DNA of 13,872 nt from Dehalococcoidia bacterium (GTDB lineage: Bacteria; Chloroflexota; Dehalococcoidia; GIF9; AB-539-J10), in assembly GCA_030606765.1 (NCBI GenBank), contig JAUWFX010000027.1, positions 1 through 13,872 on the forward strand. The letters run 5' to 3'. This document shows, piece by piece, positions 7,005 to 13,872 of the stretch. Position numbers and translations under genes: made by a program. Within the stretch, counting starts at the first letter, position 1. Every line of letters begins with the position of its first letter. The notes under the pieces were generated by a model. It did not search any database. It had not been told where the DNA came from and saw only the letters and a list, made by a program, of their open reading frames with translations.

Positions 7005-8579
7005 TCATACCTCAAAGACGCTTTCATAAAGATTTTCCGAGATTTCGGCAAAGTTATCTCTGTAAAGCTTCATCGTTTCAGGGAGATAGTCCAGTATGTC
7101 CTGTGCCGTTATCCCATCCTCCCCTTTATCTACGGCGGCTACATCGCCGGAAAATCCATGGATAAACACACCCATCCTTACCGCGTCCTCAAGGGCTAAT
7201 CCCAGACCATGCATGGCGGCAATAGTTCCCGTCAGGACGTCCCCACTCCCAGCCGTGGCCATGCCAGAGTTGCCGCTTACGTTGATAAAAATAGTTCCAT
7301 CGGGATAGCCTATGAGGGAATGGGCTCCTTTTAAGATAATTATGGCATCGAGTTCCCTTGCCGTGTGCTGCAAAACATCTACCTTGTTTTTATTTATCTC
7401 GCTTATCTCCATTTTGGTAATTCTGGACATCTCTCCCAGATGCGGTGTAAGTATCGTTGGCGTTTTCCTCTTTTTTATTTTTCCTAAGTCTTCAGCGATG
7501 GCAGTAATTCCATCGCCATCTATGAGCAGAGGCTTGTTAATTTTGGGGGTTAGCTCCCGCACCAGCTCCTGCGTCTCCTTGGCTAAAGAAAGACCGGGAC
7601 CCAGGACCACCATATCCACCATTTGGGAAAATTCTAAGAGCTCACCCTTGTCTTCCAGTGCTATACTCCCTGAAGGCGTCTCCTTTTGAGGAAGAAAGAC
7701 AACCTCACTTCCCTTGCTTGCCAGGAATGGTGAGATGGATTTTGGTGTTGCCAGATAGGAAAGTCCGCCCCCAGCTTTGAGGAAAGATAGGGCGGAGAAG
7801 TACGGCGCACCGAGATAATTTGAGGAGCCGGCAATAAAGAGAGCCTTCCCATAGCTGCCTTTGTGGGTATCTCTGGCTCTTTCTGGAAGCTCTACTGGAT
7901 TATTGATTGCTACCTTTATGGCGTGGGAATTATAGAGGGTAGGTGGGAAAGATATATGCGAAACATACAACTTTCCGCAGTGCTCATACCCGGGATAAAG
8001 CATATTCCCCAGCTTGGGAAGCCCAAATGTCACGGTATAATCTGCCTCTACTGCCACACCCATCACCTCCCCGGTATCGCCATTTATGCCCGAAGGAATG
8101 TCAACGCTAAACACTGTATTTTGGCTCTCGTTTATCAGTTGAATCACATCTTTGTATATTCCTCTGACCTTTCGGACAAGACCTGTGCCAAATATGGCAT
8201 CCACTATGGCGTCACAATCAAGGAGCTCAAGTATTACGGCGTCGATTGAGCTGACCCGAGACATCTCTATGGGCATTCTGGATATTATTTCAAAGTTCTT
8301 TTTTGCCGCCCCTCTAAATTTGGTTTCATCATCTAGTAGAAAGATTTTTACCTCCCCACCATTAGAGTGAATCTTCCTGGCAACAACAAGCCCGTCCCCA
8401 CCATTGTTACCACCACCACAAAAGACAACGAATTTGTTGTTCTCTATGCCGAATTCCTGCAACATGACGAAGTATACGGCCTGCCCGGCGTTCTCCATCA
8501 AAAGGTCTTGCGAGATGCCAAATTCTTCCGTAGCACGCCTGTCCAGGTTTTTCATTTCGTCTACCTTAGCTACTTTCAT
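7005..8579 (-). CDS. nnr: Bifunctional NAD(P)H-hydrate epimerase / ADP-dependent NAD(P)H-hydrate dehydratase
   Basis: 524 residues from the chosen start MKVAKVDEMKNLD, the normal length for the fused bacterial enzyme. The N-terminal YjeF epimerase domain shows GGGNNGGDG (55-63), DAIFGTG (127-133) and VDIPSGINGDTG (159-170) with the catalytic aspartate D160. The C-terminal ribokinase-like dehydratase domain shows KGSYGKALFIAGS (240-252), LGPGLS (326-331), TPHLGEM (378-384) and NSGMATAGSGDVLTG (437-451) with Asp447. Family knowledge: the enzyme repairs hydrated NADH and NADPH, first equilibrating the R and S epimers, then dehydrating the S form with ADP as phosphate donor. An in-frame ATG at 8630 exists, but AAGGGGG lies 5 bases before the ATG at 8579, so the shorter form is preferred. 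It is divergent from the cyclophilin-like gene and upstream of the alcohol dehydrogenase. Confidence 0.95.
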   Translation of the reverse strand: MKVAKVDEMKNLDRRATEEFGISQDLLMENAGQAVYFVMLQEFGIENNKFVVFCGGGNNGGDGLVVARKIHSNGGEVKIFLLDDETKFRGAAKKNFEIISRMPIEMSRVSSIDAVILELLDCDAIVDAIFGTGLVRKVRGIYKDVIQLINESQNTVFSVDIPSGINGDTGEVMGVAVEADYTVTFGLPKLGNMLYPGYEHCGKLYVSHISFPPTLYNSHAIKVAINNPVELPERARDTHKGSYGKALFIAGSSNYLGAPYFSALSFLKAGGGLSYLATPKSISPFLASKGSEVVFLPQKETPSGSIALEDKGELLEFSQMVDMVVLGPGLSLAKETQELVRELTPKINKPLLIDGDGITAIAEDLGKIKKRKTPTILTPHLGEMSRITKMEISEINKNKVDVLQHTARELDAIIILKGAHSLIGYPDGTIFINVSGNSGMATAGSGDVLTGTIAAMHGLGLALEDAVRMGVFIHGFSGDVAAVDKGEDGITAQDILDYLPETMKLYRDNFAEISENLYESVFEV

Positions 8580-8582
8580 TTT

Positions 8583-8591
8583 CACCCCCTT
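8583..8591 (-). promoter_or_regulatory. Ribosome binding site deciding the nnr start
   Basis: The minus strand reads AAGGGGGTG; five bases separate the G-run from the ATG at 8579. The upstream in-frame ATG at 8630 has no such site. Confidence 0.6.
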
Positions 8592-8615
8592 ACCGGAGAT
8601 TGACTCCAAGTCCAT

Positions 8616-8643
8616 ATTTAAGTATGGCACACAAAGTACTCAA
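8616..8643 (-). promoter_or_regulatory. Candidate promoter for nnr
   Basis: On the minus strand TTGAGT (8643-8638), a 16-base spacer and TTAAAT (8621-8616) each match 4 of 6 consensus positions. Transcription would begin about 30 bases before the nnr start. The -35 lies in one arm of the CTCAAG...CTTGAG dyad at 8639-8667. Confidence 0.3.
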
Positions 8644-8667
8644 GTAGAATGGTACCTCACTCTTGAG
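8639..8667. repeat. Operator-like dyad overlapping the nnr -35
   Basis: CTCAAG (8639-8644) and its exact complement CTTGAG (8662-8667) flank a central GGTACC palindrome (8651-8656), with spacers of 6 and 5 bases. The symmetry and its position over the putative -35 suggest a repressor site; it could be chance. Confidence 0.3.
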
Positions 8668-8764
8668 AGAAAGTACAAGGGTAAAACACAATCCAGCGGA
8701 TATATCACTACCCTCAAACAAGTGACTTCATTGCTTTGGGCTATCCCGACAGTCTGAGACATGT

Positions 8765-8808
8765 GGTAGCCTGACAGCTACTGTAGCAGTTCAGTAGAAT
8801 TCTACCGG
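8765..8808. repeat. Cluster of inverted GTAG/CTAC repeats upstream of the plus-strand pair
   Basis: Three nested symmetric pieces are visible: GTAGC-6-GCTAC (from 8765), GCTAC-T-GTAGC (8777-8787) and a perfect 12-base palindrome GTAGAATTCTAC (8794-8805). They lie about 35-75 bases upstream of the TATAAT at 8840, where an activator or repressor could bind. Confidence 0.4.
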
Positions 8809-8839
8809 CTGAAAACTGGCGGCCGACAATTACCGATAG

Positions 8840-8845
8840 TATAAT
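8840..8845 (+). promoter_or_regulatory. Candidate -10 for the cyclophilin-like gene
   Basis: TATAAT, a perfect -10 hexamer, 25 bases before the ATG at 8871, giving a leader of roughly 20 bases. No good -35 stands 16-18 bases upstream (TGGCGG at 17), which would fit activator-dependent use and the dyad cluster just upstream. Confidence 0.45.
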
Positions 8846-8870
8846 ACACCTGTTCATAGGATTGGCTAAC

Positions 8871-9245
8871 ATGGGAAAGAAAATTCGGATAAGAGCGGGG
8901 ACGATTGAAGCAGAGGCTGAGCTAAATGATACCAGGACGGCGCAGGCAATCTGGGAAGCCTTGCCTATTAAAGGCCGCGTCAATCTCTGGGGAGAAGAAA
9001 TATATTTCTCGATTCCTTTTAGCCTTGGGTTAGAGGCTGGACAAGAATTGGTAAGTACAGGAGATTTAGGCTACTGGCCTGAAGGCAATGCTTTTTGCAT
9101 CTTCTTCGGCCCGACTCCCGTAAGCCAGGGAGATGAAATTCGCCCGGCGAGCCCGGTTACTGTATTCGGTAAAGTCATCGGCGACACCACTGTATTCAAA
9201 AAGGTAGCCGGAGGAACGGAAATCACTATCAGGAGCAGAGAATAG
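8871..9245 (+). CDS. Cyclophilin-like fold protein (TM1367 type)
   Basis: 124 residues from MGKKIRIRAG. The run TGDLGYWPEGNAFCIFFGPTP (63-83) is the hallmark of the Cyclophil_like family typified by Thermotoga TM1367. The N-terminus has a strand-rich AEAELNDTRTAQAIWEALP (14-32) and the C-terminus FGKVIGD (99-105). Family knowledge: these small single-domain proteins share the cyclophilin barrel but lack a proven prolyl isomerase role; most are uncharacterised. A TTG at 8862 would add three residues, but AGGA lies about 10 bases from the ATG at 8871 and nearly touches the TTG, so ATG is preferred. It is first in a plus-strand pair with the iron-sulfur flavoprotein 25 bases downstream. No signal peptide or membrane segment is visible, so it is probably cytoplasmic. 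Confidence 0.87.
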   Translation: MGKKIRIRAGTIEAEAELNDTRTAQAIWEALPIKGRVNLWGEEIYFSIPFSLGLEAGQELVSTGDLGYWPEGNAFCIFFGPTPVSQGDEIRPASPVTVFGKVIGDTTVFKKVAGGTEITIRSRE

Positions 9246-9270
9246 TCTCCTGAATATCCTTTAGGAGGTA

Positions 9271-9858
9271 ATGACGTTGGAAAACAAAGCAGAGACTAAG
9301 CAAGTACTGGTCATTTTAGGTAGTCCGAGGAAAAAGGGAAATAGCTCCACCTTGGCAGCCCGGATTTCCCGAGGGGCAAAATCCGCTGGCGCAGAAGTGG
9401 AAACTTTATTTCTTCAAGACATGAAAATTAGTCCCTGCAGGGGTTGTGACACTTGCCAAAAGCATGATAGCAAAGGATGTGCGAACAAAGATGACATGCA
9501 AGAAATATACCCGAAGTTAATAAAGGCAGACGCCTGGGTCATTGCCAGCCCGGTTTATTGGTTTACAATGTCCGCTCAGACAAAGATATTTATGGATCGC
9601 TGTTACGCACTCCCTGCTTATACAAGGAATCCTTTTGCGGGTAAACGAATCGCCATTGCAATGAGTTACGGGGATGTTGATCCGGTCAAATCCGGGTGTG
9701 TGAATGCATTGCGAACATTTCAAGATGCTTTCCGTTACACAAGATCAAAGATCGTTGGTATGGTGTACGGCAGTGCGATGAAGGCCGGTGAAATTGAAAA
9801 TAATGAAGCATTAATGCGGGAAGCTGAAGAACTGGGGAAACTGCTGGTGAGCCGTTAA
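9271..9858 (+). CDS. Iron-sulfur flavoprotein (NADPH-dependent FMN reductase-like)
   Basis: 195 residues with a flavodoxin-like fold. GSPRKKGNSSTLA (17-29) is the FMN phosphate loop and ASPVYW (92-97) a second FMN contact. Cys56, Cys59, Cys62 and Cys70 form C-x2-C-x2-C-x7-C, followed by Asp-Asp-Met, which matches the compact [4Fe-4S] motif of archaeal iron-sulfur flavoproteins. Family knowledge: such dimers shuttle electrons, for example from ferredoxin, and may detoxify oxygen or peroxide in anaerobes. A strong AGGAGG stands only 2 bases before the ATG; a TTG two codons later (9277) has the better 8-base spacing and could be the true start. It is co-directional with the cyclophilin-like gene 25 bases upstream and converges on a flavodoxin gene. 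Confidence 0.88.
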   Translation: MTLENKAETKQVLVILGSPRKKGNSSTLAARISRGAKSAGAEVETLFLQDMKISPCRGCDTCQKHDSKGCANKDDMQEIYPKLIKADAWVIASPVYWFTMSAQTKIFMDRCYALPAYTRNPFAGKRIAIAMSYGDVDPVKSGCVNALRTFQDAFRYTRSKIVGMVYGSAMKAGEIENNEALMREAEELGKLLVSR

Positions 9859-9878
9859 TTGGACAACAATGTCTAATT
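9857..9878. terminator. Hairpin shared by the two convergent stop codons
   Basis: AATTGGACA (9857-9865) and TGTCTAATT (9870-9878) can pair over 9 bases with one G-T wobble around an ACAA loop. The plus-strand TAA enters the left arm and the minus-strand TAG lies in the right arm. There is no T-run on either side, so termination is uncertain, but the position suits a bidirectional terminator. Confidence 0.35.
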
Positions 9879-10352
9879 TAGGTATGATGCCCCAGAATTT
9901 TTGAGGCCGCTGGCGAAATCTTCTGCTTGTTTTAAGTCCTCGGCATTGGGCCTGCCCTTGTTTACTCCACCAACGAGCTTAGTTGCCCTGTATGTATCAA
10001 GTCCCCGACAAGAAAATTCACCGATAATATCGAAATCTTTTCGTTGCAGTTTTTCTTTCAGCGGTTTATCGAAATTATGGATAAACTGTATTTTCCTTAG
10101 TCCACTTGTCGAAAAAATGAACGCTTTTTTGTTTCTTAGCATGGGTAGCATATCGACAAAATCTAATAGACTTTTATGATGTTTACCAAAATAAATCCCT
10201 GAGCCAAAACCAATTAAGTCATACTGCTCAAGCATACTTGCATCCACTTGCTTCATCTCCAACAAGTCGGCATCAAGAATATTTGCCATTACCTTAGCAA
10301 CTCGTTCAGTATTGCCATGGTGCACGGAGATATAGATTATTAGAGCTTTCAT
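9873..10352 (-). CDS. Flavodoxin-domain protein
   Basis: 159 residues. The N-terminal strand and loop IIYISVHHGNTERVAKVMA (5-23) is the flavodoxin FMN phosphate-binding motif, in which HHGNTE replaces the usual T-x-T-G-N-T. The next hallmark is DLIGFGSGIYFGKHH (45-59), then the strand KKAFIFSTSG (75-84) and EFSCRGLDTY (112-121). It resembles the flavodoxin_5/HemG-like group of short anaerobe flavodoxins, roles of which range from electron carrier to protoporphyrinogen oxidase; the exact role is not clear here. A weak AGGGAA ribosome binding site lies about 12 bases before the ATG. It sits 169 bases beyond rplA on the same strand, in the place where rplJ would be expected, and converges with the iron-sulfur flavoprotein gene. 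Confidence 0.87.
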   Translation of the reverse strand: MKALIIYISVHHGNTERVAKVMANILDADLLEMKQVDASMLEQYDLIGFGSGIYFGKHHKSLLDFVDMLPMLRNKKAFIFSTSGLRKIQFIHNFDKPLKEKLQRKDFDIIGEFSCRGLDTYRATKLVGGVNKGRPNAEDLKQAEDFASGLKNSGASYLN

Positions 10353-10521
10353 TATTTGTTGTCTTCCCTATTTCAAGTTTAAGTTTGACGGCAAAAGTTC
10401 TCCCGGACTGTAACCAACTAACTATTGCAGACAACCAGTGATGGCATATTCCCAGGTTTCCAATATAGACGCGCAACGCAACAGGCTTGTCACATATAAG
10501 TCATTGCAGTTTCCGGTTGGG
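10353..10521. other. Gap between rplA and the flavodoxin gene
   Basis: No gene, tRNA shape or convincing intrinsic terminator is visible in these 169 bases. The minus strand has a -10-like TATATT near the middle without a matching -35. It marks the break at which the ribosomal operon ends. Confidence 0.4.
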
Positions 10522-11244
10522 TTATCGGCTCAAAAGACTTGACACAGCAAGTACAGATGTAATATCCAGCTTAAATCCCGGCCCCATGCTGGTAGACAGG
10601 AACGCGGTTCTGATATATTGCCCTTTAGCCCCACTGGGCTTTGCTTTAACAATAGCTTCGATCGCCGCTGCCAGGTTCTCCAAGAGCTTGTCTTTATCAA
10701 AACTGATTTTACCAATAGGCAAATGGATAATAGCTGTTCTGTCTAAACGAAATTCGGCTCTACCTTTACGAGCTTCATTCACAACGCGAGCTAGATCTTG
10801 AGGCGGTACTACGGTGCCAGACTTGGGATTAGGCATCAAACCCCGCCGTCCTAAAATTTTACCAAGCTTGGCTACTTTAGGCATCATATCAGGGGTGGCA
10901 ACAGATACATCAAATTCAAGCCAGCCACCTTCAATTTGTTTAATAAGCTCGTCTGCCCCAGCATAGTCAGCACCTGCTTCCTCCGCCAACTTTACCCCCT
11001 CACCTTGGGTAAAGACGAGCACTCGTGTCTTCTTCCCCAGTCCATTAGGCAGTAGAATTACACCACGCACTTGTTGGTCAGCACTGCGGGGATCGACTCC
11101 CATCTTCAAATGGAGCTCGACAGTCTCATCAAATTTGGCGTAGGAAACCTTCTTAGCTAATTCGATCGCTTCTTCAGGAGAATAGGTCCTTGATTTATCT
11201 ACGAGTTTATTAGCTTCCTGGTATTTCTTCCCATGTTTTTCCAC
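10522..11244 (-). CDS. rplA: 50S ribosomal protein L1
   Basis: 240 residues, upper end of the normal range. Seen: [14 protein letters not shown] (47-60), [13 protein letters not shown] (116-128), [14 protein letters not shown] (132-145), [13 protein letters not shown] and the C-terminal STSMGPG run. About 10 residues ([11 protein letters not shown]) extend past the usual end. Family knowledge: L1 forms the movable L1 stalk of the large subunit near the E site and in many bacteria represses translation of its own rplK-rplA mRNA. The start is GTG (MEKHGKKYQ) with GAGGAT 8-10 bases upstream. It follows rplK by 20 bases. No rplJ or rplL follows in this window. Confidence 0.98.
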   Translation of the reverse strand: MEKHGKKYQEANKLVDKSRTYSPEEAIELAKKVSYAKFDETVELHLKMGVDPRSADQQVRGVILLPNGLGKKTRVLVFTQGEGVKLAEEAGADYAGADELIKQIEGGWLEFDVSVATPDMMPKVAKLGKILGRRGLMPNPKSGTVVPPQDLARVVNEARKGRAEFRLDRTAIIHLPIGKISFDKDKLLENLAAAIEAIVKAKPSGAKGQYIRTAFLSTSMGPGFKLDITSVLAVSSLLSR

Positions 11245-11264
11245 TTACTTATATCCTCAAAAAT

Positions 11265-11687
11265 TTATTCTACCTCAACTCCCATGCTCCGAGCTGTGCC
11301 GGCAACAATGCTTGCTGCCTTATCAATATCAGTTGTATTGAGGTCCTTCATTTTATTTCGTGCGATCTCATAAACTGTATCTCTGCTTATCTTGCCTATT
11401 TTCTCGCTTCCAGGATTACCGCTACCCTTTTCAACTCCTAAAGCGCGCCGTAATAGATCAGAAACAGGTGGCATCTTGGTCACAAAGCTAAAGGAGCGAT
11501 CCTCATATACAGTTATCTCAGCAGGAATGATGAAACCTTCTTGGGAAGCAGTTCGCTCATTATAGTCCTTACAAAAAGCCATGATATTAATACCATGCTG
11601 CCCTAAGGCAGGCCCCACAGGTGGTGCTGGAGTAGCTTTACCCGCAGGTATCTGCAACTTAATGACCGCTTTAACCTTCTTTGCCAT
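11265..11687 (-). CDS. rplK: 50S ribosomal protein L11
   Basis: 140 residues, exactly the common length. The N-terminal domain has the proline-rich [19 protein letters not shown], which binds thiopeptide antibiotics and contacts the GTPase centre. The C-terminal RNA-binding domain shows [20 protein letters not shown] and ends [12 protein letters not shown]. Family knowledge: L11 binds the 1070 region of 23S rRNA, helps elongation-factor GTPase turnover and is needed for RelA activation. The ATG has only a weak AGAGAG upstream, consistent with translational coupling. It follows nusG by 44 bases and precedes rplA by 20. I looked for an L1 operator in the 44-base leader but could not draw one convincingly. 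Confidence 0.99.
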   Translation of the reverse strand: MAKKVKAVIKLQIPAGKATPAPPVGPALGQHGINIMAFCKDYNERTASQEGFIIPAEITVYEDRSFSFVTKMPPVSDLLRRALGVEKGSGNPGSEKIGKISRDTVYEIARNKMKDLNTTDIDKAASIVAGTARSMGVEVE

Positions 11688-11731
11688 TACTGATTCTCTC
11701 TTTCATTGCGTTCTGGGCTCCTACTCAGGCG

Positions 11732-12259
11732 TTATATCTTTTCTACCCCTAAGAGGTCTAATTCTGCGGGCGTTTCCCGGCCGAAGAGCGATAGTAAAAC
11801 TACTGCCTTACCTTTGCTCAAGTTAACTTGGTCCACTTTGCCGATGAAGTCAATAAAAGGCCCACTCGTTACACGTACACTATCTCCTTCCTTAAAAGTC
11901 ATTTTAACATCGGTAGGAGCTTCCTCCATGCGTTGCAGGATGGCGTTTGCCTCTTGTGTAGGTAAAGGAACAGGTTTGGCACCAGCGCTCACGAAGCCAG
12001 CGACACCAGGGGTGTTGCGTACCATATCCCAGCTATGCTCGTCTAATTTCATATTTACCATGATATAGCCTGGGAAAGCCTTTTTACTTATCGTACGACG
12101 CTTTCCAGCTTTAATTTCAATCTCTTTAGCTGTGGGTATCACCACATCAAATATCTTGTCACCTACATCCATATATTTGATACGCTGTTCTAAATTCCTT
12201 CTGGCCTGCTCCTCGTGACCCGAAGAGACGTATAATAAGTACCATTCTCCATCAATCAT
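11732..12259 (-). CDS. nusG: Transcription termination/antitermination factor NusG
   Basis: 175 residues. The NGN domain begins GEWYLLYVSSGHEEQARRNL (4-23), with AFPGYIMVNM and NTPGVAGFV further on. The C-terminal KOW domain is KEGDSVRVTSGPF...GKVDQVN and ends ELDLLGVEKI. Family knowledge: NusG binds RNA polymerase across the clamp, suppresses or promotes pausing and links polymerase to Rho or to the ribosomal protein S10. The start MIDGEWY lies 6 bases after the secE stop, with AGGTGG about 11 bases upstream inside the end of secE. It belongs to the conserved secE-nusG-rplK-rplA run. Nothing is odd about length or motifs. Confidence 0.98.
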   Translation of the reverse strand: MIDGEWYLLYVSSGHEEQARRNLEQRIKYMDVGDKIFDVVIPTAKEIEIKAGKRRTISKKAFPGYIMVNMKLDEHSWDMVRNTPGVAGFVSAGAKPVPLPTQEANAILQRMEEAPTDVKMTFKEGDSVRVTSGPFIDFIGKVDQVNLSKGKAVVLLSLFGRETPAELDLLGVEKI

Positions 12260-12265
12260 TGACTA

Positions 12266-12493
12266 CTAACCACCTAGAAGCAAGAACAGCCTTGTAAAGG
12301 CAAAATCTAGAGCACCTAAAATAGCTCCCACAACAGCACACACAATAAGCACTAAAATACTCAACCTTAAGGTTTCCTGTCTTGTTGGCCAGTGTGCTTT
12401 TCGCAGTTCAGCTACTACCTCGGCAAAGAAACTGAACCTCGATTTTTTAGCCGGAGCGGACTTAGTACTCGGTTTCTTAGCATAAGTTGTCAT
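12266..12493 (-). CDS. secE: Preprotein translocase subunit SecE
   Basis: 75 residues, the short single-span bacterial form. A basic N-terminus (KKPSTKSAPAKKSR) is followed by the conserved amphipathic motif AELRKAHWPTRQE (28-40) and one membrane segment (about 43-73). Family knowledge: SecE clamps SecY in the SecYEG channel and is essential for export. It starts 3 bases after the rpmG stop with no clear ribosome binding site, so translation is probably coupled to rpmG, and it ends 6 bases before nusG. No tRNA-Trp gene lies between rpmG and secE, unlike in several other bacterial lineages. Confidence 0.97.
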   Translation of the reverse strand: MTTYAKKPSTKSAPAKKSRFSFFAEVVAELRKAHWPTRQETLRLSILVLIVCAVVGAILGALDFAFTRLFLLLGG

Positions 12494-12496
12494 AAG

Positions 12497-12667
12497 TTAC
12501 TTTGTTTCTCGATGAACAGTGTGGCTACGACAATGAGGACAATACTTACTCAACTCCAGCCGTTGCGGATCATTCTTGTTGTTCTTCGCCGTAGTATATG
12601 TTCTCCGCAGACATTGACTGCAAGCTAGGTGGATAATTACGCGTAAATCGCCCTTCTTCTTAGCCAC
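12497..12667 (-). CDS. rpmG: 50S ribosomal protein L33 (zinc-binding C+ form)
   Basis: This short gene was found by translating the tuf-secE gap. It encodes 56 residues ([16 protein letters not shown]... to HRETK), normal for L33. Two CxxC pairs, C16-x2-C19 and C43-x2-C46, mark the zinc-binding C+ paralogue as opposed to the zinc-free form. Family knowledge: L33 is a small E-site protein of the large subunit; organisms with both forms swap them under zinc limitation. The start is GTG. An overlapping ATG one base upstream is out of frame and gives no L33. No good ribosome binding site is visible (the leader is A/T-rich). The gene lies 39 bases after tuf and 3 bases before secE. Confidence 0.96.
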   Translation of the reverse strand: MAKKKGDLRVIIHLACSQCLRRTYTTAKNNKNDPQRLELSKYCPHCRSHTVHRETK

Positions 12668-12706
12668 ATCTATTTAAAGATCTGCAAATTTTTTAGTGAA
12701 CCACAC

Positions 12707-13872
12707 TTATGAGATAACCTTGCTAACCACGCCAGCACCGACTGTCTTGCCACCTTCCCTGATAGCAAAGCGTAATCCCTCTTCCATAGCTACGGGGTAA
12801 ATAGTCTTAATCTTCATGTGAGTCAAGCTGTCACCGGGCATAGCCATCTCCACACCCTCAGGAAGACTTATTTCACCTGTAACGTCCAGAGTTCTGATAA
12901 AAAACTGGGGCTTATAACCATTGAAGAAAGGTGTGTGCCTGCCACCTTCCTCCTTGGTCAAAATATATACTTCAACCTCAGCTTCGGTATGAGGCTTGAC
13001 CGTGCCTGGCGCTGCTAGAACCTGACCCCGCTCTATTTCATCTCGATCTATGCCTCGCAATAGCAGTCCAACAGCATCGCCGGGTTCTGCCTCATTCATG
13101 GTCTTATGGAACATCTCTAAGCTAACCACCACTATCTTCTTCGTCTCTTTTAATCCTACTATCTCTACTTCGTTACCGGCTTTGATCACCCCTCGTTCTA
13201 TCCTGCCTGTGGGCACAGTCCCCCGTCCTTTGATACTGAACACATCTTCTACTGGCATCAAGAAGGGTTTATCCCTTTCTCTCTGTGGTAGCGGAATATA
13301 ATCATCTATAGCATCCACCAACTTCCATACTGGTCCACACCAGGGGCACTCTCTTTTTCCACAGCCACATTCCAGAGACTTAAGAGCACTTACTCGCACA
13401 ACGGGGACTTCATCACCAGGGAAGTTATACTTTTTAAGTAAGTCTCTAACCTCCATCTCTACCAAATCTAACAACTCTGGGTCATCTACCAGATCTACCT
13501 TATTGAGAGCCACCATTATGCGGGGAACTTCCACCTGCCGGGCTAGAAGGATGTGTTCCCTAGTTTGTGGCATAGGACCGTCATCGGCAGCGACCACCAA
13601 AATAGCTCCATCCATCTGAGCAGCTCCAGTTATCATGTTCTTGATATAGTCAGCATGCCCGGGACAGTCAACATGGCAATAATGACGATTCTCAGTCTCA
13701 TACTCGATATGGGAAATGGCAATAGTTAGACCACGAGCTTTTTCTTCAGGAGCATTATCTATGGAATCAAAGGTTCGGAATTGTGTAGAGCCTGCTTTAG
13801 CTAATACCTGGGTCATGGCTGCAGTCAGTGTGGTTTTCCCATGGTCAACATGTCCTATAGTGCCCACATTGA
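12707..13872 (-). CDS. tuf: Elongation factor Tu (5' end cut by window)
   Basis: The frame runs to the window edge and lacks only about 14 N-terminal residues; the edge reads N-V-G-T-I-G as in a complete EF-Tu. All GTPase motifs are present: GHVDHGKT (P loop), the RGLTIAISH switch I, DCPGH (switch II), NKVD and SAL. Domains 2 and 3 follow ([22 protein letters not shown]) and the C-terminus is normal ([10 protein letters not shown]). Family knowledge: EF-Tu delivers aminoacyl-tRNA to the ribosome. Odd: after SALKSLE comes [11 protein letters not shown], four cysteines in a loop of the G domain where well-studied EF-Tu has none; it could bind a metal. It is first in the visible run tuf-rpmG-secE-nusG-rplK-rplA. 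Confidence 0.98.
   Translation of the reverse strand, partial: NVGTIGHVDHGKTTLTAAMTQVLAKAGSTQFRTFDSIDNAPEEKARGLTIAISHIEYETENRHYCHVDCPGHADYIKNMITGAAQMDGAILVVAADDGPMPQTREHILLARQVEVPRIMVALNKVDLVDDPELLDLVEMEVRDLLKKYNFPGDEVPVVRVSALKSLECGCGKRECPWCGPVWKLVDAIDDYIPLPQRERDKPFLMPVEDVFSIKGRGTVPTGRIERGVIKAGNEVEIVGLKETKKIVVVSLEMFHKTMNEAEPGDAVGLLLRGIDRDEIERGQVLAAPGTVKPHTEAEVEVYILTKEEGGRHTPFFNGYKPQFFIRTLDVTGEISLPEGVEMAMPGDSLTHMKIKTIYPVAMEEGLRFAIREGGKTVGAGVVSKVIS

Noticed and set aside
11688..11731. Possible L1 autoregulatory RNA site upstream of rplK
   Set aside because: The 44-base leader does not fold into a convincing mimic of the 23S L1 site by eye.
12668..12706. Possible tRNA-Trp or other RNA gene between tuf and rpmG
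   Set aside because: The gap is only 39 bases and is A/T-rich; it is too short for a tRNA.

Overview
The window looks like a chromosomal segment of an anaerobic bacterium. The ribosomal and translocation genes are clearly bacterial (tuf-rpmG-secE-nusG-rplK-rplA). They sit beside genes common in strict anaerobes: an NDP-forming acyl-CoA synthetase, an iron-sulfur flavoprotein, a small flavodoxin and a cyclophilin-like TM1367-type protein. The gene mix and the EF-Tu sequence would fit Chloroflexota (Dehalococcoidia-like), but that placement is inference, since no search could be run. I see no mobile element, CRISPR array, tRNA or rRNA.

Layout. Almost everything lies on the minus strand, so it is read from right to left. 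Right block (13872 to 10522): tuf (5' end cut by the window edge), rpmG (56 aa, GTG start), secE, nusG, rplK and rplA (GTG start), tightly packed. The rplJ-rplL genes that usually follow rplA are absent here. Instead there is a 169-base gap and a small flavodoxin on the same strand. Middle block: two plus-strand genes, a cyclophilin-like protein (8871-9245) and a four-cysteine iron-sulfur flavoprotein (9271-9858), converge on the flavodoxin. Both stop codons lie in one small hairpin. A 291-base divergent region (8580-8870), rich in dyad symmetry, separates this pair from the left block.

Left block (8579 to 1), all minus strand: the bifunctional NAD(P)H-hydrate repair enzyme (nnr), a zinc alcohol dehydrogenase, a nitroreductase-family flavoenzyme, an MBL-fold hydrolase, a small cupin, an SDR oxidoreductase, miaB, yajC and the N-terminal 358 residues of an ADP-forming acyl-CoA synthetase. 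The five genes from the alcohol dehydrogenase to the SDR (6846 to 2778) form a co-directional cassette of redox and hydrolytic enzymes. They could act on one small organic substrate, but nothing in the sequence names it.

The most interesting points are: the five-gene cassette of unknown substrate; the MBL protein, in which the expected third zinc-ligand histidine appears to be aspartate; a Cys-x-Cys...Cys-x2-Cys cluster in the EF-Tu G domain; the missing rplJL; and the structured operator-like sequences between the divergent genes. Several starts were moved inward from the longest open frame because a good ribosome binding site supports the internal start (SDR, nnr, cupin, cyclophilin-like protein).
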